A stretch of DNA of 64,000 nt from Zoogloea oryzae (GCF_030161255.1 NZ_BSPX01000002.1:1-64000), one strand, 5' to 3'; positions 9,163 to 19,412 are shown, numbered from the stretch's first letter. A program made the numbers and translations. Notes: generated by a model from the sequence alone, not told the origin.

Positions 9163-10197
9163 TTAGTCCTGCGCCTCGGCCTTTTCGCCGCGTGCGATCT
9201 TCTGCATGAAATCCAGCTTGAGCAGCAGCTGGGTCATGCCATCCACGTCCAGGCGTTCGGTGTTATGGGAGGTGTACTCTACAGCCTCGGTAATCTTCTG
9301 CTCGCCCTCTTCCACAAACTTGTCGTAGTTGAGATCGCGGCCGTCGGCCGGCACGCGGAAATAACCCGGCAGATCCTCGGCGCAGGCGCGCTCTTCTCGG
9401 CTGAGCAGCGCTTCATAGAGCTTCTCGCCGTGGCGGGTGCCGATGATGCGGACTTCGTGATCCGGCTTCTTCATCAGGCCAAGAATGGATTTGGTGAGCA
9501 CATCCACCGTGGCGGCCGGGGCCTTTTGCACAAAGATGTCGCCATTGTTGCCGTGCTGGAAGGCGTAGAGCACCAGATCCACCGCATCATCCAGCGTCAT
9601 CATGAAGCGGGTCATGTTGGGATCGGTGATGGTGATGGGCTTGCCATTGAGCACCTGATCCACAAACAGCGGAATCACCGAACCGCGCGACGCCATCACG
9701 TTGCCGTAACGGGTGCCGCACACTACGGTGCCAGTGCCTTCCAGGTTGCGGGACGCGGCAACCATCACCTTTTCCATCATCGCCTTGGAGATGCCCATGG
9801 CGTTGATCGGATACACCGCCTTGTCGGTGGACAGGCACACAACGCGCTTCACCTTGTTGGCAATTGCCGCCTCGATCATGTTCTCGGTGCCGAGCACATT
9901 GGTGCGCACCGCCTGCATGGGGTGGAATTCGCAAGACGGAACCTGCTTGAGCGCGGCGGCGTGGAACACGTAATCGACACCACGCATGGCCGCGGCGATG
10001 GATTGCGGATCGCGCACGTCGCCGATGTAGAACTTCAGCTTGCGGTTGTTGTAGAGCTTCCGCATGTCGTCCTGCTTCTTCTCGTCCCGGGAGAAAATGC
10101 GGATTTCGCCGATGTCGGTATTGAGGAAGCGACGGAGGACGGCGTTGCCGAAGGATCCGGTGCCACCAGTAATCAAAAGTGTACTGTTATTGAACAT
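9163..10197 (-). CDS. fnlA: UDP-GlcNAc 4,6-dehydratase/5-epimerase (CapE type)
   Basis: First enzyme of the UDP-L-FucNAc route. It is an SDR with the NAD motif ITGGTGSFGNAV near the N-terminus and the active-site stretch NAMGISKAMMEK. In this family methionine replaces the usual catalytic tyrosine of SDRs, which is what the sequence shows. The ATG at 10197 (MFNNSTLLITGG) is chosen over one 18 bp upstream because CapE homologues begin at that point; this gives 344 residues. Base composition jumps from AT-rich to GC-rich at this gene, marking a junction within the cluster. Confidence 0.9.
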   Translation of the reverse strand: MFNNSTLLITGGTGSFGNAVLRRFLNTDIGEIRIFSRDEKKQDDMRKLYNNRKLKFYIGDVRDPQSIAAAMRGVDYVFHAAALKQVPSCEFHPMQAVRTNVLGTENMIEAAIANKVKRVVCLSTDKAVYPINAMGISKAMMEKVMVAASRNLEGTGTVVCGTRYGNVMASRGSVIPLFVDQVLNGKPITITDPNMTRFMMTLDDAVDLVLYAFQHGNNGDIFVQKAPAATVDVLTKSILGLMKKPDHEVRIIGTRHGEKLYEALLSREERACAEDLPGYFRVPADGRDLNYDKFVEEGEQKITEAVEYTSHNTERLDVDGMTQLLLKLDFMQKIARGEKAEAQD

Positions 10198-10233
10198 TTC
10201 AACCTCAAAAATCAAGATTTAGAGCAGCAATTC

Positions 10234-11391
10234 TCAGCTATTAGAAAAATCAAAGACACGCAACGTCATCGCGCTTGCATCAGATTGAAGAACCTTCTCT
10301 GAAATGTAGTCCTTAATCTTCAGTCTCATCCCTCCAAAACTCTCATCACCCATTCCTGCCATAAACTCAACCACCTCTGAGAATCCGCTCGAATTAGCAA
10401 GTGGAATATCCCAACCAACACCTTGCTCCGCCAATCCACGCCACGGCGTCTGGTCACTGACTAACACAGGACAACCGCACTGCAAAGCTTCCGCAATTGC
10501 GTGGCAAAAGTTCTCACCCAAGGTCGGCAAAATAAAAAGATGGTAGCGCGCGATCACATCCGGAACTTCATCAACATCCACCGGCCCCATATACCTGACT
10601 ACAACATTACTTGGAAGTTTTTTTATTAACTCTTCACAGCAAATCCAGTAATCATTATCCTCTTTAGGACCGTAAATATCGAAGGCAACTTCAGCCCTGA
10701 CACTCATCAAAATCTTCAAAGCATACTCAAGATTTTTTTTTGGTGAAATTCTAGAAAGAAAAATTAACTTGAGGCGCCCCCCCTCCTTTTTAGTTTCGAA
10801 TACCTTCTGGCGAATTCTCATATCAACGATATTGGGCGCCACGCGAACAGTCACGCCATCGCCAAACACTCTCGCTATGTCTTTAGATTCCTCATCACTA
10901 GTGGCATGCCAAGTTATTCCATCGTGCAGACGTGCGAGCTTACTGAGCGAAATAAAGACCCTTTTTTTAAGTGGCTTGAGCATCAACGCACCTTCAGAAA
11001 ATTCCCCCCTAGGCGCCAAGATGACTTTCGACGATGCCTTTACAAAACCGAACCGCTTTAAAATAAAAAAAAGGATACTAAGTGTGAAAGCAAAAAAACT
11101 ATTCAAGTAAAAAACGACATCCGTGTCCTTAACCCTTCCAGCAGCGACTATTTGCATCAATACTTTCAAAGAACCACTAGAATAATAGACACTACACTGG
11201 GGCAGACGAATCCAACTATCTGGGACAACATCACCCATAACTGTTTTCGATCCAACATCGTAAGCTTGCGTGAGAACCTTAACCTCGGCATTAGTCGAAA
11301 GTAGCTCTACAATAGCACCCATTGATTTGACCGGCCCACCAGCCTTTTTTGCAGGCCAAAAATATGGGGCGAGGACAAAAATCTTCTTCAT
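10234..11391 (-). CDS. family 4 glycosyltransferase
   Basis: Cytoplasmic GT-B transferase (385 residues). The N-terminal MKKIFVLAPYFWPAKKAGGPVKS is a typical acceptor-side loop. The C-terminal half contains FLSRISPKKNLEYAL and the conserved E-x7-E region FILPTLGENFCHAIAEALQCGCPVLVS. It adds one sugar of the repeat unit; which one is unknown. It is clearly richer in AT than fnlA, with poly-A/T runs, and belongs to the horizontally variable core with the next three genes upstream. Confidence 0.82.
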   Translation of the reverse strand: MKKIFVLAPYFWPAKKAGGPVKSMGAIVELLSTNAEVKVLTQAYDVGSKTVMGDVVPDSWIRLPQCSVYYSSGSLKVLMQIVAAGRVKDTDVVFYLNSFFAFTLSILFFILKRFGFVKASSKVILAPRGEFSEGALMLKPLKKRVFISLSKLARLHDGITWHATSDEESKDIARVFGDGVTVRVAPNIVDMRIRQKVFETKKEGGRLKLIFLSRISPKKNLEYALKILMSVRAEVAFDIYGPKEDNDYWICCEELIKKLPSNVVVRYMGPVDVDEVPDVIARYHLFILPTLGENFCHAIAEALQCGCPVLVSDQTPWRGLAEQGVGWDIPLANSSGFSEVVEFMAGMGDESFGGMRLKIKDYISEKVLQSDASAMTLRVFDFSNS

Positions 11392-11619
11392 ACCTTAAAA
11401 CCCACAATATCCAAGAAGGCGTCAAACCCTTCTCTTTATTGACTTCAAGACAAATTCAAAGATTGGAAATTAATGAGAAACCACCCCAAGCCAAAAACAA
11501 ACAGCCAAATAGAATCTGAAATTTCAGCTCAAAGCTTCCTTAATTTTAATTAACCAACCAACCCAAAAGCATAAGAAAAATTCAGCAAAATTTAAAACAT
11601 CTCATTAAACTATGAAAAT

Positions 11620-12753
11620 TTACTTATCAACTGACAATCGACTTAAAATAGTAAGAATACAAGCTCGCCAACTGTAAGAATCTCGAAGAAGCTCATGACG
11701 CTCTTTTACAAACTCAGCCTCCCCTAGAACACGAGCCTTATCCAATGCACTCTTAAGCTGCGTAAGCCCCTCATCTACGACGGAAAGATACGGCCTCAAT
11801 ACATCTGGCAGACCGTATAGATTGTTCACAATGACCCCCCCAGGGGCAGCCGCAATATTAAAAAACTTAGAGGGAAAGAAATATCTCTGATTGAGTCCTA
11901 TGCTATAGCGCAAGCAAAAATTCCAGAGGGATCGGGCTTGCCACTGAGCGACCTCAGCCTCAGAAACCAAGCCGTGAAAAAAAACCCATTCACTACGCTC
12001 AGCCATATCACGAATCTCTTTCTCCAAACTTCCTCGCCCAAAAACATGGAGGGGATAATTAATATCGTACTGTATCCACTGCCGCACCAATTTATCTACG
12101 CCATTGTGAGACTCCAGCGCGCCCGCAAAAACGGCCATCTCGTCCAAATTCACACGACCTTTACTCATTAATTCAGACGCAAACTTTGTAACCCCCCCCT
12201 GAAAGACAAAGCATTTTTCAGGGGAAAACCCAAAGTCATCGACAATTGCCACACTAATAGGAACTATTAAATCAAAGCTCTTTGCAAAGAAAAGACTAAC
12301 TCTCTCAGATAAAGATCGAAACCATTTCTTTGAAAAAAACCTCGATCTGGACCCTGCATGTACATCCTGAATGAGGACAGCCAGCGACACTCGTGACGAC
12401 AAGAACCTATAAAGCAGTAGCGCCCAATTTTCGAAAACGAAAGAATTGTATTGAATGCACACTTTCGGCCCGAACCGAAAGGCCTCAAACAACAACATCA
12501 ACGAAAAAATAAGATGCTTAAGGACAGGAACATTTAAATAAAAAGGAAATACAATATTTCTCTCTTCTTGTTTTCGTGAGAAAAGGGGCCCTTTAGGCCA
12601 ATGCGGCAACGACGGCATCGCACAGCACAGTACGTTACACTCTCCTGCAGACGCGACCAACTCCGCGACGATCTGCGCTTGAACCTGACTCCCGGCAACA
12701 GAGCTCCCCTTCCCCAATACGCTGACGCTAGGAGAAAAGTGCCCTACCATCAT
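11620..12753 (-). CDS. probable glycosyltransferase (GT4-like)
   Basis: 377 residues from ATG 12753 (MMVGHFSPSVSVLGKGSSVAG); a start 24 bp upstream is also open. The glycine-rich N-terminal loop and later segments such as FAGALESHNGVDKLVRQW and LHVFGRGSLEKEI fit a GT-B transferase, although the E-x7-E motif is weak. It is AT-rich. The 228 bp after its stop is a very AT-rich spacer without a recognisable gene. Role: addition of one sugar to the repeat unit, inferred from position. Confidence 0.65.
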   Translation of the reverse strand: MMVGHFSPSVSVLGKGSSVAGSQVQAQIVAELVASAGECNVLCCAMPSLPHWPKGPLFSRKQEERNIVFPFYLNVPVLKHLIFSLMLLFEAFRFGPKVCIQYNSFVFENWALLLYRFLSSRVSLAVLIQDVHAGSRSRFFSKKWFRSLSERVSLFFAKSFDLIVPISVAIVDDFGFSPEKCFVFQGGVTKFASELMSKGRVNLDEMAVFAGALESHNGVDKLVRQWIQYDINYPLHVFGRGSLEKEIRDMAERSEWVFFHGLVSEAEVAQWQARSLWNFCLRYSIGLNQRYFFPSKFFNIAAAPGGVIVNNLYGLPDVLRPYLSVVDEGLTQLKSALDKARVLGEAEFVKERHELLRDSYSWRACILTILSRLSVDK

Positions 12754-12807
12754 AATTCTTGCCAAAATAAGCCCCACTTTAGATGAAAATTAATTGATAT
12801 CTCAGCG

Positions 12808-13986
12808 TCAGTTATTTTTTTCACCACCAGGAACCAATGAATACAAATATAGAAAAGACATAATAATCAAGCCCTGAACTAAGTAAGCAGCGAAGACATC
12901 GAGCAAATGGAAAATTAAGGCTAAAGCAAAAACGAACTTGGCCGACAAGGCAACAACCAAAGCAAAACGTGATCTAGCCCGCCCGAGGTAATACATTCTC
13001 AGTGTAAATACTCTAAATAGAGATACAGCAAAAAAAGAAAAACCCAAAGAAAGGCTAAGAATAGGATCTGATTTAAATCCTTCCATCCAAAACGGTATTA
13101 ACCAGCCAGAGCACGCACTCGCAAAAAAATAACTAACCGCGCAAGACCAATAAATAATCTTGAGTAAACCGTCAGCAGCACCTTCACCAAATCTCGAGTA
13201 TGCGTTTGGCAACACATTGTCCCATAGCGACCTAAGAAGATCAAAGTACTTCTTTACTACCAACAGACCAGCTATCACCACAGCAGGAATCGACGACAGT
13301 CCGAACAGTAGCGCATCGATCATAAAGAGCGAAAAATAGGCCAAATTAATCGCTACAACCTCGCCACCTAGATAGCTTGAACTATGGAAAATTGGGCGAT
13401 AGGGAATTTGCACTAGCCTTACCTGAGACACAAACGTAACAAAAGCCCGGACAAAGACAGCAACGCCAACCCCAAAAGCAATATTCTCTTTGAAGAAAAT
13501 AAGCACGCATAAAAATAAAATCTGCGAAAAAACGGCCAAAAAACTAATCTGCCGATTTTTCCTTTGCACTCTCAACGCAGCAGTTTCAGCGTAGCCCGAT
13601 AGAGTTAATGCTATAGACAGCCCGAGGAGGATGTAAGACGTCTTTAAGCGCTCTGAGCCAACTCCAAAAAACGACACCACGAGCAATATAACTATAAATG
13701 CAACGATTCCTATTAATAAAAGTACACAACGAAGTCCATTAAGCCGGTCAACAAGCCCTTCCGCATGTCCGTCCTTAAAGTCTGCTATGAAGCGATGCGA
13801 AAAGCCTAGATCCAGAAGAAGAAGGAACTGTGATACCTCAAAAACCAAAAACCAGGCAGAAAACTCATCCGGAGATAGCGCACTCCAAAGCAAGCGATAA
13901 ACGTAGAGTCCTATGAAAACAGAAAGAAAGAAGGCGCATACCGATACTAATGCATCAACACCAAACCGCTTTACATCTGAGCTCAC
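12808..13986 (-). CDS. wzx: Wzx-like polysaccharide flippase
   Basis: Integral membrane protein of 392 residues made almost wholly of hydrophobic segments (about 10-12 predicted helices), beginning with FGVDALVSVCAFFLSVFIG. Length and layout fit the MOP/Wzx superfamily that flips undecaprenyl-linked repeat units across the inner membrane. Its ATG overlaps the stop of the upstream polymerase gene by 4 bp. It is AT-rich relative to the operon ends, as is usual for Wzx. Wzx and Wzy are hard to separate by sequence alone, but the polymerase-like neighbour supports this call. Confidence 0.72.
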   Translation of the reverse strand: MSSDVKRFGVDALVSVCAFFLSVFIGLYVYRLLWSALSPDEFSAWFLVFEVSQFLLLLDLGFSHRFIADFKDGHAEGLVDRLNGLRCVLLLIGIVAFIVILLVVSFFGVGSERLKTSYILLGLSIALTLSGYAETAALRVQRKNRQISFLAVFSQILFLCVLIFFKENIAFGVGVAVFVRAFVTFVSQVRLVQIPYRPIFHSSSYLGGEVVAINLAYFSLFMIDALLFGLSSIPAVVIAGLLVVKKYFDLLRSLWDNVLPNAYSRFGEGAADGLLKIIYWSCAVSYFFASACSGWLIPFWMEGFKSDPILSLSLGFSFFAVSLFRVFTLRMYYLGRARSRFALVVALSAKFVFALALIFHLLDVFAAYLVQGLIIMSFLYLYSLVPGGEKNN

Positions 13987-15218
13987 GTTCTGATCCGCAC
14001 CAATCGCCTTTTAATAAAATAGGGGATCATCAAGGAAAAAAAACCCACGACGCTCTCCCCGCTCTGCATCACCTGATTATTTGCTGACAAATAGAAAAAT
14101 ACGATTATCAAGTAGGCGAACAACAATATTGAAGCGGCGTCACCTTTAGTGAGCAGCGTATTACCGATCGAAGAATAAAGAAAACCTAATACAAACATCA
14201 ATATACCAACCCCTATATACGTCAGGTCAGAAGCCCACCACAAATAAAATGAAGACCATTGAACGTATCGATCCCATCCGTATTTTTCAATTCTTGCCGG
14301 GTATGTATTATCTTGAATCGAACTTCCGAGCACTCGATCTGCTTGCCGTGCAAGAAACGTCGAATTACCTACACCCCAAGTAAACACGAATGGTTCATGC
14401 ATTGATAAATCTAACGCCCGATACCCTTGTGTGAGGTATGTTGTGATAGCTGAATAGAATACAAGAAGCGGACCATCGTCAATATTATATTCAGAATATG
14501 CACCAAGTGATGTGCTAACACCCGAAACTGCGGCAGAGCCCTCCCTAGTGACCTGCCCTTCTGTAAAGTAAGCCCCAGCACCGAACAAACTACAGAGGAT
14601 AACCATAGAGGCAACCCACCCTCTGATTGTGTTGAAAAGGGTGTGGCCCCACAACAGATAAAACATTGCTGAAAAAATTATTATTACGTCAAATATATAC
14701 TTGTTAACGCCCATGGCGTATGACATATACACATTCAACAATACACACAGCACCACCAAAAACTTATCTACGCCTAGAATTTTTTCCCAATAAATGAGGG
14801 CCAGTGGCAAAAATCCGAATAATGAATAGCCAAAAACCATTCTCACGTATTCGATTGCAGAGTCACCGGACTGCCTTCTCGCGTGCGAAGCACTATAAAT
14901 ATCCCCAAGATCAGTACCTAATTCAACACCTCCGGACCGAAAATAGATTGTCAGTGGCACCAGCACCATGGTCGTTAGAATGCTAAATCTCAAAAACGAC
15001 AATGGAGACGTTGGTCCGCTACTCCCAGCAAAACGGAATCTTCTCCCCGAAAGAGCCCCAAGCTTAAGCAAGGCTAGAAAACAAACTACAGCGATGCCTG
15101 CCCCTCCCTCAACAGCCGGTCGCTCATAGGCAATCGGGCCAAAGTAGAATAACCATAAGGTAACTAGCTGAAAGGCAATCAGGCCGTCCAAGAGTCGGCT
15201 TACATTTCGACCGCACAT
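13983..15218 (-). CDS. wzy: Wzy-like repeat-unit polymerase
   Basis: Membrane protein of 411 residues with multiple hydrophobic segments and a large periplasmic-type loop in the second half (region TTYLTQGYRALDLSMHE and following), as in O-antigen/EPS polymerases of the O-antigen ligase-like group. It sits directly after wzc (55 bp) and is coupled to wzx. Its sequence is AT-rich and poorly conserved, typical of serotype-specific genes. Function is inferred from topology and position. Confidence 0.65.
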   Translation of the reverse strand: MCGRNVSRLLDGLIAFQLVTLWLFYFGPIAYERPAVEGGAGIAVVCFLALLKLGALSGRRFRFAGSSGPTSPLSFLRFSILTTMVLVPLTIYFRSGGVELGTDLGDIYSASHARRQSGDSAIEYVRMVFGYSLFGFLPLALIYWEKILGVDKFLVVLCVLLNVYMSYAMGVNKYIFDVIIIFSAMFYLLWGHTLFNTIRGWVASMVILCSLFGAGAYFTEGQVTREGSAAVSGVSTSLGAYSEYNIDDGPLLVFYSAITTYLTQGYRALDLSMHEPFVFTWGVGNSTFLARQADRVLGSSIQDNTYPARIEKYGWDRYVQWSSFYLWWASDLTYIGVGILMFVLGFLYSSIGNTLLTKGDAASILLFAYLIIVFFYLSANNQVMQSGESVVGFFSLMIPYFIKRRLVRIRT

Positions 15219-15273
15219 AGCACTCTATATCCAGCAAAACAAAATGGGCTTGGCGCCGACACCAAAAAGCTCC

Positions 15274-17511
15274 TCAGGTCGCATTGGCGTTGCGATAAGA
15301 ATACCTGTAGACATAACCTTTATAACCATACCTATAGCGCTGGCGATCCGTATTGAGATCATTGAACACAAACCCCTTAACCAGCACACCGGCATGATTG
15401 AGCCGCTTGACCGCTTGCTCCAGCTCAGAAATCGGATGATGACCAGCACGCGCAACCATCAACGTAGCGCCGGCAAGCCGGCCAATAATTGCAGCATCGG
15501 ACACAGCCAGGATCGGCGGAGCATCGATGATCAGCGTGTCGAACTGCTCGCCGAGCTGTTGCAGCAACTGTTCAAACCGAAGATGCATGAGCAGTTCGGA
15601 AGGATTGGGGGGGATTTGCCCCGTGGTGACAACCCACAGATTGGGCACGGCAGTCGGCTTGACAATGTCTTCAAGCTTGACAGTGCCCGCCACATACTCG
15701 GACACCCCCACTTCCCGCCGCAGCCCAAACTCCTTGTTGATGTGACCACGACGCAAGTCGGCGTCGATGATCACCGCGCGAGAACCAGCTTGGGCAAGCA
15801 CGGCGCCAAGGTTCTTGGAAATGAAGCTTTTGCCAAGGCCTGGGCTGGAGCCGGTAATGAGGATCGAGTTGTGGCTGGCATCCATCAGCGCGAAATGGAT
15901 GGTAGTTCGCAGCCCACGCAGGCTTTCGATCGCGTCGTCCTCTGGCTTGCTGATCGCTAGCAGTTCGCCAGTCTTGCCTTTGCGTGTGCGGCTGAATAGC
16001 GCGACTTCGTCGTCACTGTGGGGGATGGTTGCATAGACGGGCAGGCCAAGCTGCGATTCAATGACTTCAGGATCTTCGATCACGACGCGGAGCGAGCGCT
16101 TGAGCCACACGATGCCAAGGCTGGCAATCAGGCCCAGCAGGGCGGAGATTGCAATCTTGGCAGGAGCCTTCATGCCCACCGGCTCGCTTGCAACCGCGGC
16201 GGCGTCAATGATGCGCACGTCGCCCACGGTGCCTGCCTTGGATACCTTGAGTTGCTGGGCAGTATTGACGAGGTTGGTGTAGAGGGTAGTGGAGACTTCC
16301 ACGTCGCGTGCAAGGCGCAGCACTTTCTGCTGGGTATCCGGGAGTTTAGTTACGTCGGAGTCGAACTGTTTGCGACGTTCGCGCAGGCGTTCAAGACGCT
16401 GGTCAACGGCCTGGACACGGGGGTGCTCCGGGGTGAAGCTCTGGCGCAGCTCGTCCCGCTCCTGCTTGAGGGCAACGATTTGGTTGTCTACTTCAACCAG
16501 AGATTGCAGCACGCTCTGGGTTTCTAGGTTCAGATCAAGGCTGCCCCGACTTTGGCGATAGGCGTTATAGGCCGCTTCGGCCGCATCCATCTCTTGCTTG
16601 AGGGTGGGGAGCTGGGTTTCGAGGAACTTGAGTGTGTTTTCGGCTTCAGCCGAGCGACGCTCGACGTTCTGCCGAACATAGGTCTTTAGAATGTCGTCGA
16701 GGACAGTGGCGTTGCGGTCGGCGTCATCACCCTGCAAGCTCACTTCGACGATGCCGGATTTCTTGCCACGCTCCTTGGCAGCAAAATCACGGCGCAGCGC
16801 CGCAACAGCAGCTTCGGTCGACCGTTTGACGATAACGAACCGGGTGCCGGGCCGTGCATTGATGTTGGATACAAAGATCGAGAACTGACGTCCGTTGGCA
16901 CGGGCACCAACACTACCCGCCAATACAAGATCGCCATCTGCATCAGTGAGTTCGAACTTGCCCTTTTCGCCAGCGGTGAGGGTCAGAGGCTTGTTTTGCG
17001 CATCCCGCGGCACATCGAGCGCATCAACCCGAAGTACGTCGCCGCCCCATGCATAGCTGGCGAGGCCGAGTACGGGCTCGTTGGGTTGCTCGCCCTCATA
17101 GCGGCGGGCAATGGCCGGTCCGATCAGGGGAAAATACTTGGGCTGGACATCGATGTTGAGCTTTAGTTTGTCGATGACACGGCCGAGCACCATGCGCGAG
17201 GTTAGGATTTCGAGTTCGGCCGATACGGTGGTGCTGTCACCCAGAAGCGGCTGTAGTTCCTTAAGCGCGGACATGCCGCTGGCCTTCTCTTCCACTTGGA
17301 TGAGCCCATCGGCCCGATAGACCGGCTTGGACACGACAGACCAGGCAACACCCAGCAGGACTGCAACCGCGGTGACAGTCGCAACCAGCCAGCGGTGTTC
17401 CATCACTACCGCGACGATTTCGCCTACGGCAAATCCTTCCGGCTCTTCGTTAGAATTCGCGATCTGCTGACCGGAGATGCCCGCGGCGGCTTTGAGATTT
17501 TCGTTGTCCAT
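15274..17511 (-). CDS. wzc: Wzc-like polysaccharide co-polymerase and tyrosine autokinase
   Basis: Inner-membrane protein controlling chain length and export. Order from ATG 17511: N-terminal Wzz domain with a first transmembrane segment near residues 40-60, long coiled coil, second membrane segment (IAISALLGLIASLGIVWL), then a BY-kinase with Walker A SSPGLGKSF, Walker A' VIIDADLRRG and Walker B TLIIDAPPIL. The C-terminus has the tyrosine cluster RQRYRYGYKGYVYRYSYR, the expected autophosphorylation tail. A start 36 bp upstream is possible, but MDNENLK begins more like the family. Wzb next door should dephosphorylate it. Confidence 0.92.
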   Translation of the reverse strand: MDNENLKAAAGISGQQIANSNEEPEGFAVGEIVAVVMEHRWLVATVTAVAVLLGVAWSVVSKPVYRADGLIQVEEKASGMSALKELQPLLGDSTTVSAELEILTSRMVLGRVIDKLKLNIDVQPKYFPLIGPAIARRYEGEQPNEPVLGLASYAWGGDVLRVDALDVPRDAQNKPLTLTAGEKGKFELTDADGDLVLAGSVGARANGRQFSIFVSNINARPGTRFVIVKRSTEAAVAALRRDFAAKERGKKSGIVEVSLQGDDADRNATVLDDILKTYVRQNVERRSAEAENTLKFLETQLPTLKQEMDAAEAAYNAYRQSRGSLDLNLETQSVLQSLVEVDNQIVALKQERDELRQSFTPEHPRVQAVDQRLERLRERRKQFDSDVTKLPDTQQKVLRLARDVEVSTTLYTNLVNTAQQLKVSKAGTVGDVRIIDAAAVASEPVGMKAPAKIAISALLGLIASLGIVWLKRSLRVVIEDPEVIESQLGLPVYATIPHSDDEVALFSRTRKGKTGELLAISKPEDDAIESLRGLRTTIHFALMDASHNSILITGSSPGLGKSFISKNLGAVLAQAGSRAVIIDADLRRGHINKEFGLRREVGVSEYVAGTVKLEDIVKPTAVPNLWVVTTGQIPPNPSELLMHLRFEQLLQQLGEQFDTLIIDAPPILAVSDAAIIGRLAGATLMVARAGHHPISELEQAVKRLNHAGVLVKGFVFNDLNTDRQRYRYGYKGYVYRYSYRNANAT

Positions 17512-17647
17512 GACGATTTGCTGTTTGCGTGATGCTGAGTAAGCCAATCGGGTTGGCCCTACACAGGATTGTTTTCAATTGGACGACCGAACTGGATCGG
17601 CCCCGATAAAGTACGGCCCGCGCCAAGCACGGGCCAGCGCGCGCCAG

Positions 17648-18868
17648 TTAAGGATTGCGTCCGCCAAACAGCGGGTATCTCGTCAGGCTGGTCTGGTATA
17701 ACGTAGTAGCGGTCGGCAGAATGTTGCTCATCACACGGTTCCAGCGCACCACATCGGCGGCATCCACATAAACGATGTCACGCGGGCGAAGCGGGAAACG
17801 ATCGGCCAGCAGCATGGCGTCCGGCGAGCTACCATCCAGGTGGAAGAGCTCCGGCGTTTCGCTCTCGCCGCGCATCACGTAGATCCACTTGGGATTGGCC
17901 TGATCCTGGGCGATGTAACCAGTGTCGGCCAAAGCTTCGGCCAGGGTGGAGCGCTTCTTGGTCATGACCAGCGAACCGGGCTTTTGCACGGCGCCCAGCA
18001 CAAAGATCTTGTTGAAGCTGCGATCCTGCACGTTGAGGATGTCGCCATGCTCAAGCAGCGCGTTCTGCTCGGTGGCACCGTTTTCGTACATGGCCTGGAT
18101 ATCCACCCGGAAGGTGGTGCCCTTGCGGGTGAGCAGCACACGGCTGTGGTCGGCTTCGGGGCCAAAGCCACCGGCCTGATTGACGGCTTCAAGCACGGTC
18201 ATCGGCACGTCCGAGATGGAGAGCTGGCCCGGTTTGGCCACCTCGCCCACCACATAGATGCGCTGGCTGCGGAAGGCGGCGACGCGCACATCCAGCTGCA
18301 CCCGCTCGATGAACTTGGCAAGGCGGGCAATCAGCATCTCGCGGATCTGGCGCGATGTCTTGCCGGCCACCTGCAGCGTGCCCACATAGGGGTAGTAGAT
18401 GGTGCCGTCTTCATTTACCACGGTACCCGCCTGGTCTGCCGAACGGTACTGACCGGCGGGGGTGGTGAGCTCGGGGTGGTCCCACACGATGATGGTCAGC
18501 ACGTCGCCCGGGCCTACCTTGTAATCGGGCACGGCGGCGCTGGGGGCCGCGGGCTTGCCACCACGCCCGGTCAGGTTGGTGTTGGTGGCGGTGGGCCGCT
18601 CGGCCGCGGCGAGCTTCATCTGTTCGATGATGAGCTCAGCGGTGATCGGCTTGATGTTCACATTGGCCGGCACCGGCTCGGCGGCCTCGGCCTGGCGCAC
18701 GGGCAGCTTGACGGAAGATTGCTGGTCGCGCAGGCCGTAAGCCTTGTCACCGGGAACAACGGCACATGCGCCCAGACTCGCGCACACAATAGCCAGCAGC
18801 AGGCTGCTGGCCATACGCGACTTGGCAGGCATGGAGGGAGCGAATGCTCCATCAGGAATAGTGTTCAT
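17648..18868 (-). CDS. wza: outer-membrane polysaccharide export lipoprotein
   Basis: 406 residues with a signal sequence ending in the lipobox LGAC near residue 34, then a polysaccharide export (Poly_export) domain starting around VGPGDVLTIIVWDHPEL and SLBB-type repeats after it (VYVVGEVAKPGQL-like and VLGAVQKPGSL segments). It forms the exit channel with Wzc. The gene lies 136 bp upstream of wzc and about 100 bp after wzb. Strong family match. Confidence 0.93.
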   Translation of the reverse strand: MNTIPDGAFAPSMPAKSRMASSLLLAIVCASLGACAVVPGDKAYGLRDQQSSVKLPVRQAEAAEPVPANVNIKPITAELIIEQMKLAAAERPTATNTNLTGRGGKPAAPSAAVPDYKVGPGDVLTIIVWDHPELTTPAGQYRSADQAGTVVNEDGTIYYPYVGTLQVAGKTSRQIREMLIARLAKFIERVQLDVRVAAFRSQRIYVVGEVAKPGQLSISDVPMTVLEAVNQAGGFGPEADHSRVLLTRKGTTFRVDIQAMYENGATEQNALLEHGDILNVQDRSFNKIFVLGAVQKPGSLVMTKKRSTLAEALADTGYIAQDQANPKWIYVMRGESETPELFHLDGSSPDAMLLADRFPLRPRDIVYVDAADVVRWNRVMSNILPTATTLYQTSLTRYPLFGGRNP

Positions 18869-18974
18869 GGATGCCCTGACTGATTGTGTTTGAACAGTAC
18901 CCCGAATGATAGTTGAGCCCCGTTAACGTCATAGGGCACAAGACACACATTGGACACGATAGTTGAGATTGACC

Positions 18975-19412
18975 TTACAGTCGCCGGGACCATTCGGTCA
19001 CGCCACGGTCGATGAGGCCTACAGCCTCATCCCATACGGTCTGGGACCGCTTGTAGGGGTCGGGGATTTCAAACTTGCCCCAGTGCCCCAGCAGAAAGGT
19101 CTTGCCGCGAACAGCGGGATCGATGTCGGTGAGCGCCTCACGATGGTGGCTTTCCATCACCAACACGAGCTCGGCCCAGCGGCACAGGGCCACATCGGCC
19201 TGCTGGGCCCGGTGCGGCGCAAGATCAATGCCCCTGGCGGCCATCATGGCGGTTGCAGTTTCGTGGGCAGGATCACCCACCAGCGCACCAACGCCGGCCG
19301 AAGCCACCTCGGGCTTGCGGCCGGAACGTAAAAGGGCGTCGCGGAGCAGATATTCGGCTACGGGGCTACGGCAGATGTTGCCCGTGCATACAACGAGGAT
19401 GCGGTCGTACAA
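18975..19412 (-). CDS. wzb: low-molecular-weight protein tyrosine phosphatase
   Basis: 145-residue cytoplasmic phosphatase with the N-terminal P-loop VCTGNICRSP (C-x5-R) and the late general-acid motif DPYKR. Length and motifs match Wzb/Etp/Ptp. It should dephosphorylate the Wzc tyrosine tail and so control polymer assembly. It is 13 bp downstream of the WecA-like gene. Confidence 0.94.
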   Translation of the reverse strand: MYDRILVVCTGNICRSPVAEYLLRDALLRSGRKPEVASAGVGALVGDPAHETATAMMAARGIDLAPHRAQQADVALCRWAELVLVMESHHREALTDIDPAVRGKTFLLGHWGKFEIPDPYKRSQTVWDEAVGLIDRGVTEWSRRL

